Positions 27,857 through 40,170 are shown, counted from the first letter of the stretch. The stretch is 64,000 nt of DNA from Symsagittifera roscoffensis (GCF_963678635.1 NW_026970751.1:1-64000), one strand, 5' to 3'. Numbers and translations: made by a program. Notes: generated by a model from the sequence alone, not told the origin.

Positions 27857-28574
27857 TGTTTCACGGGACACCGAATGACATGAAGGAAACTTTGATTCCG
27901 ATATCTTTTACACATTCAAATGACAATCTATGCTTATCATGCATCGGTAACTATCAAGGTGTCAAATTTGCAAAATTTTCATTTTTTAAGTTTACTATTT
28001 TTTCAACTTAATTAGTTAGTTGAGGGCTTTACTTTCTGAATACTTTTATCTCATAAATCTACTTTTTATTATACCTATTTACGCAAACCAAGAAGTGGGC
28101 TTGAAATCATTAGGAAATTACTGTTTCACGGTTAAAATTAGTCAGAAAAAGTTTTAGGCTCTATCTGAATCATTCTAAGCATTAAATTTTGTAATTTAGT
28201 GCTGAAATGTTAATTGAAAGTCTAAACCAGTCGCCTAAAAAAAGCCAAAATTTTATCGCTAACCCTTAAAATTAACAGCAAAAGTTTGAGGCTGTAAATG
28301 AATCAGTTTTTAGTATACAAAACCCCTCCACTTGAGCAGAGTGATGAGACATATAGAGCTTAAAGCTAGAATAAACCCTGTTTTTGGAAAGGAAAAGACT
28401 TATTGCCAAGACGGCGAAGTATAACTCTCGTTAATGGCTTCTACTTGCCCTTACCCGCAAAGTTTTTTGGTGCTAGTCACTTCTCGCTTTTGCTTTTCCA
28501 TAACCAGTTCTACTTGAAATTCTCCTAAATTTTCTTGAAATTTTCCTGAATTACTTCAGTAACTTCAACAAACA

Positions 28575-31500
28575 ATGCCGAACTCTACTTCTATCGCGAC
28601 ACCTGTTCCTTGCCAGCAGTGCGGAAAAATACTGAGCTCTAAAAGGAACTTGAGAAGACATGAGCAAAAAGTTCACAAGATCCTTCCTCCCCCTCCTCCT
28701 CAAACTGTTTGCGATGAGTGTCTAGAGTCATTCGAGAGTTTGTCGGAAGCCCGAGAGCACGTCGAGCTGGTACATGACATGACTTCGAATAGTCATTGTA
28801 TCTATTGCCATACAATATTTCTCACCGCGGAAAGCTATGGACAACACTTGCTGAAGAAGCACGCATTGCCTGTTTGGGACGGCATTGAGACGACGTCTTC
28901 CGCTGCCCCAACGGAAAGCGCGTTCAGAGGCAAATTGCGTCGATACGATCTCAAAGTTGGTGAAAAAGAAATGGATTTGCTTCAAGTCATGATGCAAAAC
29001 AAGGAGGAAATAGATGCTCTTATACTGGAAAGGGTCAAAGAGGGTCCGAACAAGGTGCAATTCCATGTGGAAGTGGGAATGATCAAAATTCCCACTGTGC
29101 AAGACGGGGACAGTGGAAACTTCGAAAGGACCATGCTGTTTCTGAACACTAAGACATTGACAGTGTACTTCGAGGGAATAGCTGGGGTTCAATTCTTGGA
29201 ACTGATTGAACATATGGTCAACCAAGTCAATTCGTTCTCTTCTCATGGTAGCGGATGGATTATTGACAGAATTGAAAAATTGCAAATCAGTTTCGCGGCC
29301 TTCTCACCAATAAGAGCAGGATCCTACCTCGAGCTACCTGATGCACTCAGCGCAGCATCTACTCTGCTCACAAATATCAACACTAAAGATGATGACCGTT
29401 GCTTTCTCTACTCCTTTGTTGCCGCATATCACAATGTGAATGAGCCGGCCCTCTACCCCACATCTAGACGGTGGCTGGAGAAAAACAAAGTCTCAACCTA
29501 CAATCTCGACAAAGAAGGAATTGTGAAAATCAATGGGGAATACGAAATGCCAATGGGTCTGATGGATATGGACAGATTTGAAAAGTTGAACAATTGTCAA
29601 ATCAACGTCTTCCGGTAAGCAAATTCTAATTTCCTTCTAAAAATTTTAAAATTCCTTCAATAATGTTCTTCACCTATTCAAACACCCTTTTTATTTCATT
29701 TCAAACCTAGGTATAAAAATTATTTTTCTGTTCAGGTACAACGATGGCGAATTGTTGCCCATAAGAGTATCGAGCAGATTCACTACTAGCCTGATTGTGG
29801 ACTTGTTGCTGCTGACAGATGGATCAAAATATCACTATGTGTTGATAAGTGATCTCCAGAAACTGGTCGAGTACGTGCGGCACAAAGTGCACCGATTTCA
29901 ATCTGAGATTTGTCGCAAATGTTTCCACACATGCGCTTCATTCGAAACTTTGAGAAGACATCAAGAACTGTGCTACCAAGACGAAGATGTCGTCATAACA
30001 ATGCCCAAGCCGGGAAAAGATGACCACAAGTTCAAAAACTTAACAGCTCGTTGGTACGTACCCAGAGTAATCTACTTTGATTTGGAGTCACTGCTCTTAC
30101 CAGTATACGGACCGCAACCTGATCCGCGAAAATCTAGCACGCAAACAATTGAAATCCATCAACCGTGCGGCTACGCGTTAGCAGTAATCGAATTTGGGAA
30201 AAAAGACCTGTTAAAGTTTGAGCTTAAAAGAGGACCGAATGTGATGGAAGAGCTAATTAGCTCCCTTGAATCGTTAGCGAGACAAATTTACGTAGAAAAA
30301 AGGAAATATTACACTTTCACTGGTATAACAGACCAGGAACGGGAAGATGCTACAATTTGTTGGATATGCGAGAATGATTTTTCCGACAATGATCAAGTGG
30401 TACTTGATCATTGCCATTACACCAACAAGTTTCTGGGTTGGGCACACAATGAGTGTAACGTTAAAAGAAAAACAACAAATTACATTCCAGTGGTAGCTCA
30501 TAATTTGTCAAATTATGATTTACACTTTATAATCAAAGCGCTGGCAAAAAGCGATTCGGAAAACACTTTTTCCGTAATACCCGCATCTGAAGAAAAATAT
30601 ATATCCTTGACAATCTCAGTCTACATAAAAACGTACACGGACAAAAACGGAAAAATCAAAAAACTCTACGAAAATCTGAGATTCATCGATTCGTATAGGT
30701 TCATGCTGGCATCGTTGGCAAAACTTGTCGATAATTTGCCCAACGAAAAGTTTTTTCTGCTGGAGAACTATTTTGAAAAACTCGGCCACTCACGTGAAAA
30801 AGTCAGTCTGTTGAAACAGAAAGGGCATTACCCCTACTCATACTTCAACTCATTCGAAAAATTCCGAGAAACTCGCCTTCCCCCACGAGCAATGTGGAAA
30901 AATAGTCTAACAGGAGGGGATGTGAGTGTTTCAAGAAGCGAGTACAATCATGCCCTTAAAGTTTTCACCGAACTGAAGTGTGGCTCACTTGGTGATTACC
31001 ACGACTTGTACTTGACTACAGATGTGCTATTGCTTGCTTCCGTTTTCGAAGCTTTTCGTGAAGTTTGCTATCAAACATACGGGCTGGATTGCGCCTGTTA
31101 CTTCACGGCAAGTAACCTTTCCGGGGACGCCTTTCTAAAAGTTTGTAAGCCCGAACTGAAACTCTTAACGGACCGTGAACATCTAGACCTTGTGCAGCGA
31201 ATGATACGAGGAGGCATGTCGTCGATTTACGCGCGCCGATTTTACAAAGCAAACAATAAATACCTCGACGATTTTTCGCCCTCAGAACCATCAAGCTACA
31301 TCCTCAATATTGATGCAAACAATTTGTACGGGGGGATAATGAAACACTGCCCTTTGCCCTTAAACGATTTTTCAATAGTTGAAAAAAGTCTGGCAGACAT
31401 ACTGCTCACCAGCGAAACATCAGAATGGGGTTATATAGTTGAAGTCAATTTAACCATACCCGAAGAGCTTCACGACTTCTTTGCTGATTACCCCCTTGCC

Positions 31501-33155
31501 CCCTCTCGTGAAGTAGTGGACATCGGTGCAATGAGCAACGAGCAAGTCGACATGTTGGGAAAATTGGGAATCACCACACTGCCAAAAGTGCCAAAGCTTC
31601 TACAGACCTTGCATCCTAAAGAAGGTTATGTTTTGCACTACCTTACCCTAAAATTGTACCATGAGCTAGGAATGAAAATAACTCACCTCGGAAAAGTTCT
31701 TCAGTTCCGCCAAAGTCACTGGATGGCACCCTTTGTCGACCTCAACACCCGCCTACGAAAAGCCGCGGTAAATAAATTCCAGGAGAACTTCTACAAGCTA
31801 ATTGTTAATTCAGCTTTCGGTAAGACAATGGAGTCTAAGTTAGGAAGAAAGAAGCTGGAGATTGTAAGGAATGAGAGAGAACTTTTACAAAAAACAGCTC
31901 TGAGCACAATGAAAAGCTTTCAAATCATTGACGATCAATTAGCCACAATTAGCTTTTCAGTAACAAAAATATTGTGGGATAAACCTATGATAGTTGGTGC
32001 GACCATCCTAGACCTCGCCAAGCGTTTCATGTTTCAGTTTCACTATCAAAAAATGAAACCAAATCTAAACTTGGAACTCCTTTACTCCGACACGGATAGT
32101 TTTATTTACGCCATAAAAACTGATGACGTTTACCGAGACTTGGAGAAAATAAAAGCTGATTTCGACTTTTCAAATTACGATAAGGACCATTTCTTGTTCG
32201 AGGATACCAACAAGAAAGTTGTGCTGAAGTTCAAAGACGAGACTGGTGGGAAGCCGATCAGAGAATTCATCGCCCTAAAACCGAAACTATATTCGGTCGT
32301 CCTTAATGGTAAATAAAATTTAAGCCACCCTTCCACCCCCCATTCCTACCTTTTACAGAACAAAAATACCACCACCAACCTACCTACACCCCTTAATTTG
32401 TTGCATTAAACTATGGGCATTTAGCTGATTTAGGCAACATTATACAATGTTGCCTAAACGTTGATTTATCTGACAACATATTCCCTCTTGTTTCCTCTTT
32501 TTTAATCATAATTTAGAGTCTTCTGCTCTTTTTTGGTAAAATGAATCAAATTTTGTTCGGTATAAATTGAGTTGCTGAAGTGAAATGAAGCTATCCCCAA
32601 CGTTGTAGAAAAGAATAATAATTTTGCTATTGTTTAGAAGGCACTCAAAAATTGAGTGCCAAAGGAATTAAACGGAGTGCACAGAGAGAACTGGTCCACC
32701 AAACCTTCAGGGACACATTATTCACTGGAAAAACAATGAGAGTATACAACTATAATATAGTTTCGAAAGGTCACACCAATATGACAGTGAAACAAAACAA
32801 ACTTGCATTATCACCATTCGACTCAAAACGTTTTCTACTTTTCGACGGAATTTCGACAGTGCCCTTTGGCCATAAAGCCGCTGAAGAAAATGCTTTTCTA
32901 GAAGACATTTACATGGACACCGAGTGGGCCAACTCATACAATGAAACTGATAACAGTTCTCCCGATTTTACACTCCCGGATTGGGGATTTTTACAGCGGC
33001 CCTACTCAGAAGCAGAGCTGCAAGAAGAAGAAGAAGCTTCTAGTAGCCGAGTCCGTGAACGTCCCCCTATAAAAAACCCATTTATTTTATCTGAAGCTTC
33101 AGAAGAACGACCATCTAAAAAACACCGCAAAGAAAACCAAAACAATAAACATTAA
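28575..33155 (+). CDS. protein-primed type-B DNA polymerase, three exons, zinc-finger N-terminus
   Basis: Exons 28,575-29,614, 29,736-32,308 and 32,638-33,155 join in frame to about 1,376 aa. Both introns have GT-AG ends (donors GGTAAGC and GGTAAAT, acceptors TTCTGTTCAG and TGTTTAG), 121 and 329 bases long. The N-terminus has three C2H2 fingers (CQQCGKILSSKRNLRRHEQK, then CDECLESF and CIYCHTIF). Exonuclease motifs are FDLES, AHNLSNYDLHF and YHDLYLTTDVLL; an endonuclease VII-like Cys/His insert (CWICENDF, LDHCHYTN) lies between. Polymerase motifs are DANNLYGG, KLIVNSAFGKTME and YSDTDSF. The last exon carries the usual tail (SAKGIKRS, LALSPFDSKRF) plus an acidic and basic extension. It replicates the element from protein-primed ends. 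Confidence 0.93.
29615..29735 (+). other. polymerase intron 1 (121 bp)
   Basis: GT at 29,615 and AG at 29,734-29,735; removal joins CG with G to form an Arg codon and keeps the frame. An earlier AG at 29,709-29,710 would insert sequence with stops. Confidence 0.85.
32309..32637 (+). other. polymerase intron 2 (329 bp)
   Basis: GT at 32,309-32,310, AG at 32,636-32,637. Without splicing the protein would end six bases after the donor (TAA 32,314-32,316) and lose the family's C-terminal block, which is present in frame in exon 3. Confidence 0.8.
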
Positions 33156-33534
33156 AGTCTGAAACATATATTTTCAGATGATTTTTACTCTTCGTCCTTT
33201 TTATACTTCGACTTGTATATGTTTTGGTTTTTACCAATTTACAACTAATAAAATACTCGTATTGAGCTCAATCACTGTTTTAACATAAATAGCTTCAGGC
33301 AAATAAACTAGTAGACACAAACCAAGTGTTAATTCAAACAAATGTGTGAAATCCTTAGGCTTGTTTTGAATAATAAACTTTAATAGCATGACAAATCTTT
33401 GACGAAAAGAAAGAAAGCCAGGAAATGATATCCACATGAAACTAGGACGAAAAAAGAAAAGTTCAGGAATTAGGACGATTAATTTTAATTATCGCGGGAA
33501 AAGGGACCGCTTTCAAAGGAATTAGAAGGAATTA
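33156..33534. other. gene-free stretch before the right terminal repeat
   Basis: 379 bases of AT-rich sequence following the polymerase stop, with AATAAA-type words at 33,246 (TAATAAAATAC) and 33,369. Presumably polymerase 3' UTR. Confidence 0.5.
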
Positions 33535-33750
33535 TTGTATCGCGTCCCGGTTGTTGAGCTCAGCTTAACAAGATCCTAAGGAGGGGGTCTTTTACTTTAG
33601 GGGTGGGAACTTGCGATCATTTACAAAATCCTAGGATAGGGGTCCTCCAAAAAATTAAGGACCCCTTTCCTAGGATTTTGCTTTACGTGAGGACCCCCCC
33701 CTTAGGAAGGACCCCCCCCCTTAGGATCCGGGACACGATACAATACTACT
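33535..33750 (-). repeat. Polinton right terminal inverted repeat
   Basis: Reverse complement of 15,439-15,655. The outer 130 bases are almost identical, with differences mainly in homopolymer length; the inner part has diverged (for example CGCGTCCC against CGTGTCCC in the inner palindrome arm). Confidence 0.95.
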
Positions 33751-33756
33751 GGTTCT
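33751..33756. repeat. 6-bp target-site duplication, right (GGTTCT)
   Basis: Identical to 15,433-15,438 and directly abuts the last base of the element. Confidence 0.9.
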
Positions 33757-34052
33757 CAACAATCAACAAAAACAGTTAGTTAAACTAAAACTCAGAAGTA
33801 AAACCTGCAGTAAATTGATATAATTGTCATTAAGTTATCCTACCATATAATTGAAGTAACGGAATATTTATCACAACATTATAATTGAAGCAGCAAAGCC
33901 TGATTGGCAAAAACAAGTGATAACATTAGCTGCCTTTCAAAGCCCAATTGATTACCATTTTTTTAGTGTTTCCCATAATTCGAACTTCGAACAATTGCTG
34001 TGGTTTATCTTCAACTGCATCACCAAATTGATGTTCATTCAACTGTAATACG
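33757..34052. other. flank, possibly 5' leader of a Gypsy-like element
   Basis: No gene. It leads into the gag-like frame at 34,053, so it may be that element's untranslated leader. Confidence 0.3.
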
Positions 34053-34950
34053 ATGGCACACGCGCAAACTTCGGTCGAACCCTACGGAGGAACGGAAAAG
34101 GAGACTTTTTACAATTGGAGCAACTATCCCAAGGATACGTTGGAGCAGCGGCAATCTATCCTGGCCAGCAAGCGAACTTCTTGCATCTACATCTACGAGA
34201 TAACCCGCTGCGATTCTATCAGACACAAGAACCAGCAACTCGATCGAATGTTCCTGCGAGTGTAGTAGCCCTCAGGGATTCCTTCTTCAATATCCAGCTC
34301 CAAGAAGTTCACGTTTTGAAGTTAAAAATACTGCGCTTCAACAAGAAAACAGAAAATCCCGAGAACTTTCTCGTAAACTTGACAAAGAAAGCGCAGCGAG
34401 CGTATCCAACACCAGATTTGCCAGCTGTTGCCCCGAGTGTTCCTGCAATAATTGGAGCAACTGCAGCAGCAGAAGCAGTAGGATTCCCAGATCAAAGCAG
34501 ATGGAACAACTGCGCTCGACTACAGATCAGGAGCTGCGTAAGCTGAAAAAGAAGCAAATCACGATTCGTGAGATTTGCCGAAAAGACGATTACTCGGAAG
34601 ACGATTCAACGAAGTAAACGACAAAGTCTCAGAAAAATTAAAATGCGCTCTGAAATTTGTCCACAAACCAGGAACAAACGGAGAAGCAGCTCAACGAAGT
34701 GAGATCACAAATAACTGAGCAGTCAAAGACACAATCGAATTCGCCTCCCGAAGAAAATTGGATAAACAACAGTCAGAGTGGTCAATATAGTGAGTGTCAG
34801 CCAAACCAAAATAATTGGTATGGACAACAACGAGGCGACAGCTCATGGTACAAATGGAGCCATCAGCACAATTCCAGTAGGGCCAGAACTATCCTATTGA
34901 ACAATTTGCGGCAAATCAAATACCAGTTATACAAGATATACAAGTCATAA
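34053..34950 (+). pseudogene. Ty3/Gypsy-like gag remnant
   Basis: A capsid-like protein is recognisable over two frames: 34,053-34,265 (MAHAQTSVEPYGGTEKETF) and 34,115-34,546, with PGQQANFLHLHLRDNPLRF, ALRDSFFN, KLKILRFNKKTENPENFLV and AQRAYPTPDLPA. The 'K-T-x-N-P-x-x-F-L' phrase after a regular array of helices is typical of Gypsy gag. A Gln/Asn/Ser-rich linker continues at 34,657-34,950. Frames are broken, so it is an old copy. It is distinct from the C-rich element at 1-12 kb by composition. Confidence 0.7.
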
Positions 34951-35530
34951 AATACCTGAAATACAAATTTCCAATGGACTTTTTGTACCAATGGTGCAAT
35001 CATCAGCCAAATTTTGTGACGTTTGTGGAATATTTTTCCACAATGCTGGTGGCGACAAAAAAAACAGGAACCTGGTAAAAACTTCGTGTTACAGAATGAG
35101 TAAAAAACTAAGAAAGCCACCGAGTCAGCCCCTTAAGTAATCTAAGCCACCCAAATCATCATCGAACGAAATAGTTTAACCTGATGAGATAATCAGTTTT
35201 TACGCAATAATTCCCGCGGAAGGATAAACGTACTGAATTTCAATAAAATACGTTTCTCATCTAGATTACAACGAAGAGCCCTGGTAGATATAGGTGCCTG
35301 TGCGAATTTTATTTCAAAACAGACATTAAAGAAATAAGAGAAGAAAAATTGCTATTTCGTCCTCTAGAAGTGAATTAATCAAAAGATAGGAGAGTAGGAA
35401 TGATAGGATGAAGACGAGTCTCCATTGAAACCGAAGTAGTGGAAGAGTGAGCTGATCAGGGTAGATTGGTTGAAGACTTCCATGTATTAAGGTAGGGAAA
35501 AGATCATCCAGTCTGCAAGCTATGTATTAA
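34951..35530 (+). pseudogene. Gypsy-like nucleocapsid/protease remnant
   Basis: Continues the gag remnant. A Cys/His piece (KFCDVCGIFFHNAGG) lies near 35,010, and a retropepsin-type active site RRALVDIGACANFISKQTL near 35,272-35,330, with DIG in place of the usual DTG/DSG. Stops follow within 10 codons and the match fades by about 35,530. No reverse transcriptase was found downstream, so the element is truncated. Confidence 0.6.
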
Positions 35531-35705
35531 GATAGGGAATAGATTTCCTATGTATTAAGTTAGGAAATAGATTTGCCAATGTTTTAAGATAGGGAATGGT
35601 AAGGTTTCAGTGTGATGGTAAGATGAAAAGTTTCAGATAATATTCTCGGCACACAAAAGTTCCATGTATTAAGACAAAAATTCAATGTATTAAGATAAGT
35701 TTTGG
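35480..35705 (+). repeat. short tandem-like repeats, ATGTATTAAGATAGGGAA type
   Basis: Six diverged copies with unequal spacing at about 35,480, 35,521, 35,550, 35,578, 35,662 and 35,683. They overlap the decayed protease end. Confidence 0.75.
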
Positions 35706-36000
35706 CATGTAATAAGACGCGAGGTTTGAGATGGTAAGATGATAAGTTTCAAAAAAATTTTGGCGCCCGAATTTTCTGGTGCTCGGGTTTGCCGATACAT
35801 AGCTAAGTCCTACAAAATTCCTACAATTTAGAAGTTTTGTTTATTTTTCTATATGTTTGAACCTATGAAAAAAAAGCTTAAGGCTATTCTGAATCATTAC
35901 GAATACTTCGAGAATATAAATCACTGCTTCGTATAATCATTTTAACGCAAGTTTACAGTTAATTTTTTAGTTTTGCATTAAATGCAGCTACAATATCAAT
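35706..36000. other. AT-rich spacer
   Basis: No gene. TGGCGCCCGAA at 35,760 begins a small hairpin with TGCTCGGG. Nothing else was recognised. Confidence 0.4.
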
Positions 36001-39000
36001 TATTTACAAGATCAACGGTTTTGTGTGTATCCCGTAATCCTGAAGTTTTTGGTCTTTTTGGGTGGAAATATCTCAACCCCTTCTTTGACTGCTCGTATTT
36101 AGCAATCATAGGGTTAATGGTTCTAAATCCTCTGTTTTTGAAGTCAAGTTGATTGCTTCGTCTAGTACTTTCCTGTATTTTGCCATAGGTCCATCGCCGG
36201 ATTCCTCTAAAACTCTTTTATTCAACCCTTGGCAGCTAAACATAGCATCTCTGTACACCTAAATTCTTCTTTAAAGAAACCAGGTTCTCGTTTATCGTGT
36301 TTCTTGCGAGCTCTTCAACATATCTGAGGAAAAATGTTTGCTTTTGAATCTGCTCTAAATGAATCTCTGCAATCAGTTTGTCTCAATTTTTCCTCGTCAT
36401 CTTTTTTTCTCGGGACAAATGCAATCATACAAATTTTCCTCAGCAAAAGCTGAATACAACGAATCCGTGTCCATTTGAAATTCCTCAAATTTTTTTAACA
36501 TCACAAACCTTGTTTCAAAGCTCAAGCATTCTCAGCTTTGCATACTGCAGAATAAAAAATCCGACAACTATGGGTTCTTTGTGCGCAATTGTTGACTTTA
36601 GCAACTCAACCTCGTACAAAACTTTCTGAACAGTGTTAAATCGTGTGCAGAGTGGTTCTTTAATTGCCATGTGTGTTTTCTCATCATTCAAATTCTTTGT
36701 GATTGTAGGTTTCGAAGTATCCATTATCTTGCAACCGCAGGATGAGTTACCTGGAAGTTTCCTAGTCTCTGCAACAACTCTGGATAAAGAGTTCTCGTCT
36801 CCTTCCCTTCTAACATCAACAACTTTCTGAAAAAATCTATTGAAGTTTTTTCGAGGTGAATACTGTACAAAGCGGTAAACAATTGTACACTGTAAACCAA
36901 GTTCAAAACAGAAATTGAAGAGAGGAGTCACAAAAGAACCATTTTATAGTTTGAAACTAGACATTAGCGTTCGTTGGGGATGTTTAAGAAGATCATTTGC
37001 AAATGCATGTTTTCGCATATATTCACTGATATCATTTCTTCCAATTTTGAAAAAGTTTTTGAGAATGTGTTTTTGAAAATTGGAGGAAAATTAGCAATTT
37101 TTGCTTTCAGTTCATTTGGAACCATTAAGTCACTCTGAACATATCCATTAAGAGATCTATCTTTTATTTCTTCCAGTAAAGATTCAGTAGAGAAAGGTCT
37201 TTTGTGGGGAGAGGTCGATCGGATACGATGTTTATTTTTTTTTTCGTTCGTTTTGAAGTTTTGCCACCACTCATATTCCCACATCTCTTCATTTTTGTTT
37301 CCTTTTTCTCGAATTTATTCCCGACTCAAATCCTCCATCTCTCGCCTTTTGTTTCCTCTCTCAAAAACTTGATCGTTCAGTGATGGACGAGTTTCTTGGC
37401 AAGGACAGAAGTGGTAATAGCATCCCATAGCTTCAAACACTGTTTTGCCGTGATAGCAAAATCCATCTAATTGAAACAGCCAATTTTCTTTCACTTTCCA
37501 GATGTGTGGAAGCTCTCAATTCTGCAATTTGTTCTTGTTTCTTGGTAAAAAGACATGATCATGCTCTCAAAATTGAGAGATCGGTTATATCTAGCCTTGA
37601 ATTTTGGGGATGCTTGAGTTTTGCATATCCGAATCAAACTACCTTCTTGTGTGCAATCCTGTTGGTATATCTTAACACATTGAATAGGGGTAAAGCTGGC
37701 TTGCATCAATTCCGTTTTGATAATTGGACATTTGATGAATCGCTGATAAATGTTTCGTCCACAGCAGCTTTTTGCGTCAACACAATTGATGGTCCACTCG
37801 TCATATCCTCTCTAATTTTCTTGCACAAATCTTATAACTTTCGCAAAATGGGTAAAATTTTTCAATGGTTGATTTGTGCAGACAAAAATTTGCCAGATTT
37901 GGAAGCGTGCATCCAACTTTCAGCATATCAATTTTTTTCTAATGATAAAACTGAAACATTTTTTTGCATTGCTTCAATGGTTGGAAAAACATCTTTGTTG
38001 TTGTACCACTGCAAAAATCTTTGAGTGTAGTCATTCCATGTTTTTGCCAAATCTCCTGTAAAAATTTGTAATTTTCCCATCCAGATGCAGTTTTCTTTGA
38101 TGCTTGTTGCTCATCACGTCCGCTTGACCTAAATTTCTGATAACCCTTAAAGTCTTTATCAAGAGGGTTGTTGATTCCCAGTTTACTGAAAAAAGCTTTG
38201 TATGAAGGTGAATCTTCATTCTCGAGCTCGTCCACACTGTCAAACCACTCATAAGGGAAAACCCATTTTGTCTCACTTGCTTTGTGGGTTTTAAGAAAGG
38301 AGCCTAGAAATGTTGCTCTACCCGCAAACTTCATGATATCGAGAAACTGTATGTCTCCAAACTTGAGGGATATGAAATCGTTAGCCTCTTTGATAACAAT
38401 TGGTTCAGCACTTCTCCAGATTTTGTTTCAAATCATTCAGCTGATTTTTCTGCATCCTCAAAAACTGAGTCGAAGTATCAGTTTCCTCTGTGTCCTCTAT
38501 ACATTCGTTTTCATATTCAAAATTTTCAGTTGCACGATTTCGACGTGTTTCATTCAACTCTTGGAAAAATATCGACATCCGCTCATTTACTACTCTTTCA
38601 TTATCTTGAAATTTAGTTTTCATTTCGAGCTCACTTTTCTCAGCCAAAATTTCAAGGTTAGTTACAAAAATCAATACTAAGTTTTTGCGGATCCTTGTTA
38701 TAAAGAAAGATCGGTTCATCTATCAGGTTTGACGATATTGATACAGAAATTGTAAAGTGTTTTCAAATCCAGGTTGTTGTTTGGGTAGCTTTCAATTCAT
38801 CTGTTGGAACACATGTCGACACAAACTCGAAAAGGGCTAGTTTAGTCAATTGTGTCTTATCTTTCAAAACTGGGATATTGAAACCTTCCAACTTTTTAAA
38901 TAGCGTTTCTCAAAGTGTATGCACCTTCTTTGGATTAATGTGTCGCACTCGATCTTTACAACTCATTAGATGCCTGTTGAAATTGTTCGACCTGTTGAAG

Positions 39001-40170
39001 AAGCAGTCACAGCTAGGACATCGAAAACAAGTAAAGAAAGAATCAATACCACTCGTGTGAATGATATTGTTGTTGAACCTTAACAATTTCACGGTTTCTA
39101 ATACTTCGCCTGGCTATTTCTTCATTATAATCTCCTTCCATAGATGAATATGTTGCGTTCAAATGTTCCCTGAACAAGAGGTAAATCATCAATGGCAACT
39201 CCGCGAAAGTTCTTCGGGTACTATCCATGTTTTGATATAAACTCTGTACAGTTGAGAAGCATGAGCATCGAGGTTACCATGGCCATGCAAATACATTGCT
39301 ACCGCACGGAAAAGGCAAAGTTAATTTTTGTATTTTTGTTTATCTTTGTCTGATTAAAGACAACTTACGGATTATTTTCTCAGTAAAGACTCGGGTAACA
39401 GAGTCTAAACATCTCATTGGAATGTTTTTTTTTAGTAGTCCATTGAAAATCGTAGTATTTATGATCAACTTGAACCTCAACTTTGTGTTTTAGCGTTCAT
39501 GAGTGCATTGCTCCACTATATCAAAGTTTCAACTTTTCCCTGGCTTGTAATCAAACCGGCTTTTGTACAGAATAAATGCGATTATCCAAACAGAGTATTG
39601 TTTTCGTGTGCATAGCAATACTGATTTTCCCCAGTTTTGATATTAAGAAGAACAAATCTAAGAGGGTTATTGATTATTGCAGGCCAAATTCAGCTTCTTG
39701 AATACTTCATCCAGCTTTTCGTTGATTACTTTAGTATTTAACTTTGACATTTGAAAGTTAAGTACTTGTGCCTCCCATTCTTCATCTCAGTATCCACCAG
39801 AAGTTTTGACAAGCACTCTTCTCCTCTTTGAGTTTCTCTCCATCTTCCTCTTTCTCCTCCACAATTTTGTTCAAGTCTGCCACCGTATCACTCTGTATGT
39901 TCTTTTCTCCGATGTTGCTGGAGATAATATTAACGTGAAAACTCCTTCTCGCAAGTAGAGCAAACCGCTGATTGCTTGGAAATAGTTGGAGCATGCTTCT
40001 TGCCCACGTGATAGTTCATTTCTTGTTGATTGTGAGTGAAATACCTACAATGAGGACAAAAAATTACTCTTTACGAACAATTTTCCGGCCTCGAGCTGCG
40101 TGTTGAAAACATACATGCTTCCACAGTCCCCGCACTGCACTTTGTCGTTTCTATTCAGCCAGCGACGGCA
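36001..40170 (-). pseudogene. decayed type-B DNA polymerase of a second mobile element
   Basis: Reading the - strand from 40,170 down, parts of one large polymerase appear in order: N-terminal zinc fingers (CGDCGSMYVF near 40,110; HNQQEMNYHVGKKHA near 40,010; CPSCDCFF near 39,020), a nuclease-like region with FPYEWFDS (near 38,250), motif A DASQLYPYS (37,680-37,713), then GYVQSDLMVPNELKAKIANF (near 37,130), motif B region NSSCGCKIMD (near 36,740) with Cys where Tyr is expected, and motif C MDTDSLYS (36,451-36,474). Many frameshifts and stops break it into ORFs of 60-140 codons. The wording matches the abundant transposon-borne polymerases of cnidarians and other invertebrates and differs from the Polinton polymerase, so it is a separate element. 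Confidence 0.8.

Larger units (their letters stand above)
26629..28574. other. gene-free region upstream of the polymerase
   Basis: Contains a (GA)n microsatellite at 26,880-26,912, a hairpin AAATATGG...CCATATTT at 26,988-27,034, many A and T runs, the right inverted-repeat arm (27,753-27,856), and an AT-rich leader up to the polymerase ATG with ACTTCAGTAACTT at 28,553. No convincing gene; short frames here are composed of simple repeats. Confidence 0.55.
15439..33750 (+). mobile_element. Polinton/Maverick DNA transposon, 18,312 bp
   Basis: Complete element with terminal inverted repeats of about 217 bp (15,439-15,655 and 33,535-33,750), AG...CT ends and a perfect 6-bp target duplication. 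It encodes the diagnostic set: retroviral-type integrase, FtsK/HerA packaging ATPase, adenovirus-type protease, minor and major capsid proteins and protein-primed type-B DNA polymerase. Structural genes run as a dense + strand block at 15.9-24.0 kb, the polymerase at 28.6-33.2 kb. The middle (24.1-27.9 kb) is enclosed by its own 104-bp inverted repeats. The one clear lesion in the core genes is an in-frame TGA in the major capsid gene. Outer 130 bp of the two ends are almost identical, the inner part diverged, suggesting fairly recent insertion. Confidence 0.97.

Noticed and set aside
28728-29285. 185-codon - strand frame
   Set aside because: Antisense to polymerase exon 1, which has clear zinc fingers and family motifs on the + strand.
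14846-34052. Polinton inserted into the leader of the Gypsy-like element whose gag starts at 34,053
   Set aside because: No LTR or primer site could be identified in the left flank, so the idea could not be supported.
35757-35767. TGGCGCCCGAA as a tRNA-Lys primer-binding site
   Set aside because: The match ends after 11 bases, and no LTR end precedes or gag follows it; the gag remnant lies upstream.
36378-39493. Several + strand frames of 60-170 codons
   Set aside because: They are complements of the decayed - strand polymerase, whose motifs are ordered and recognisable.
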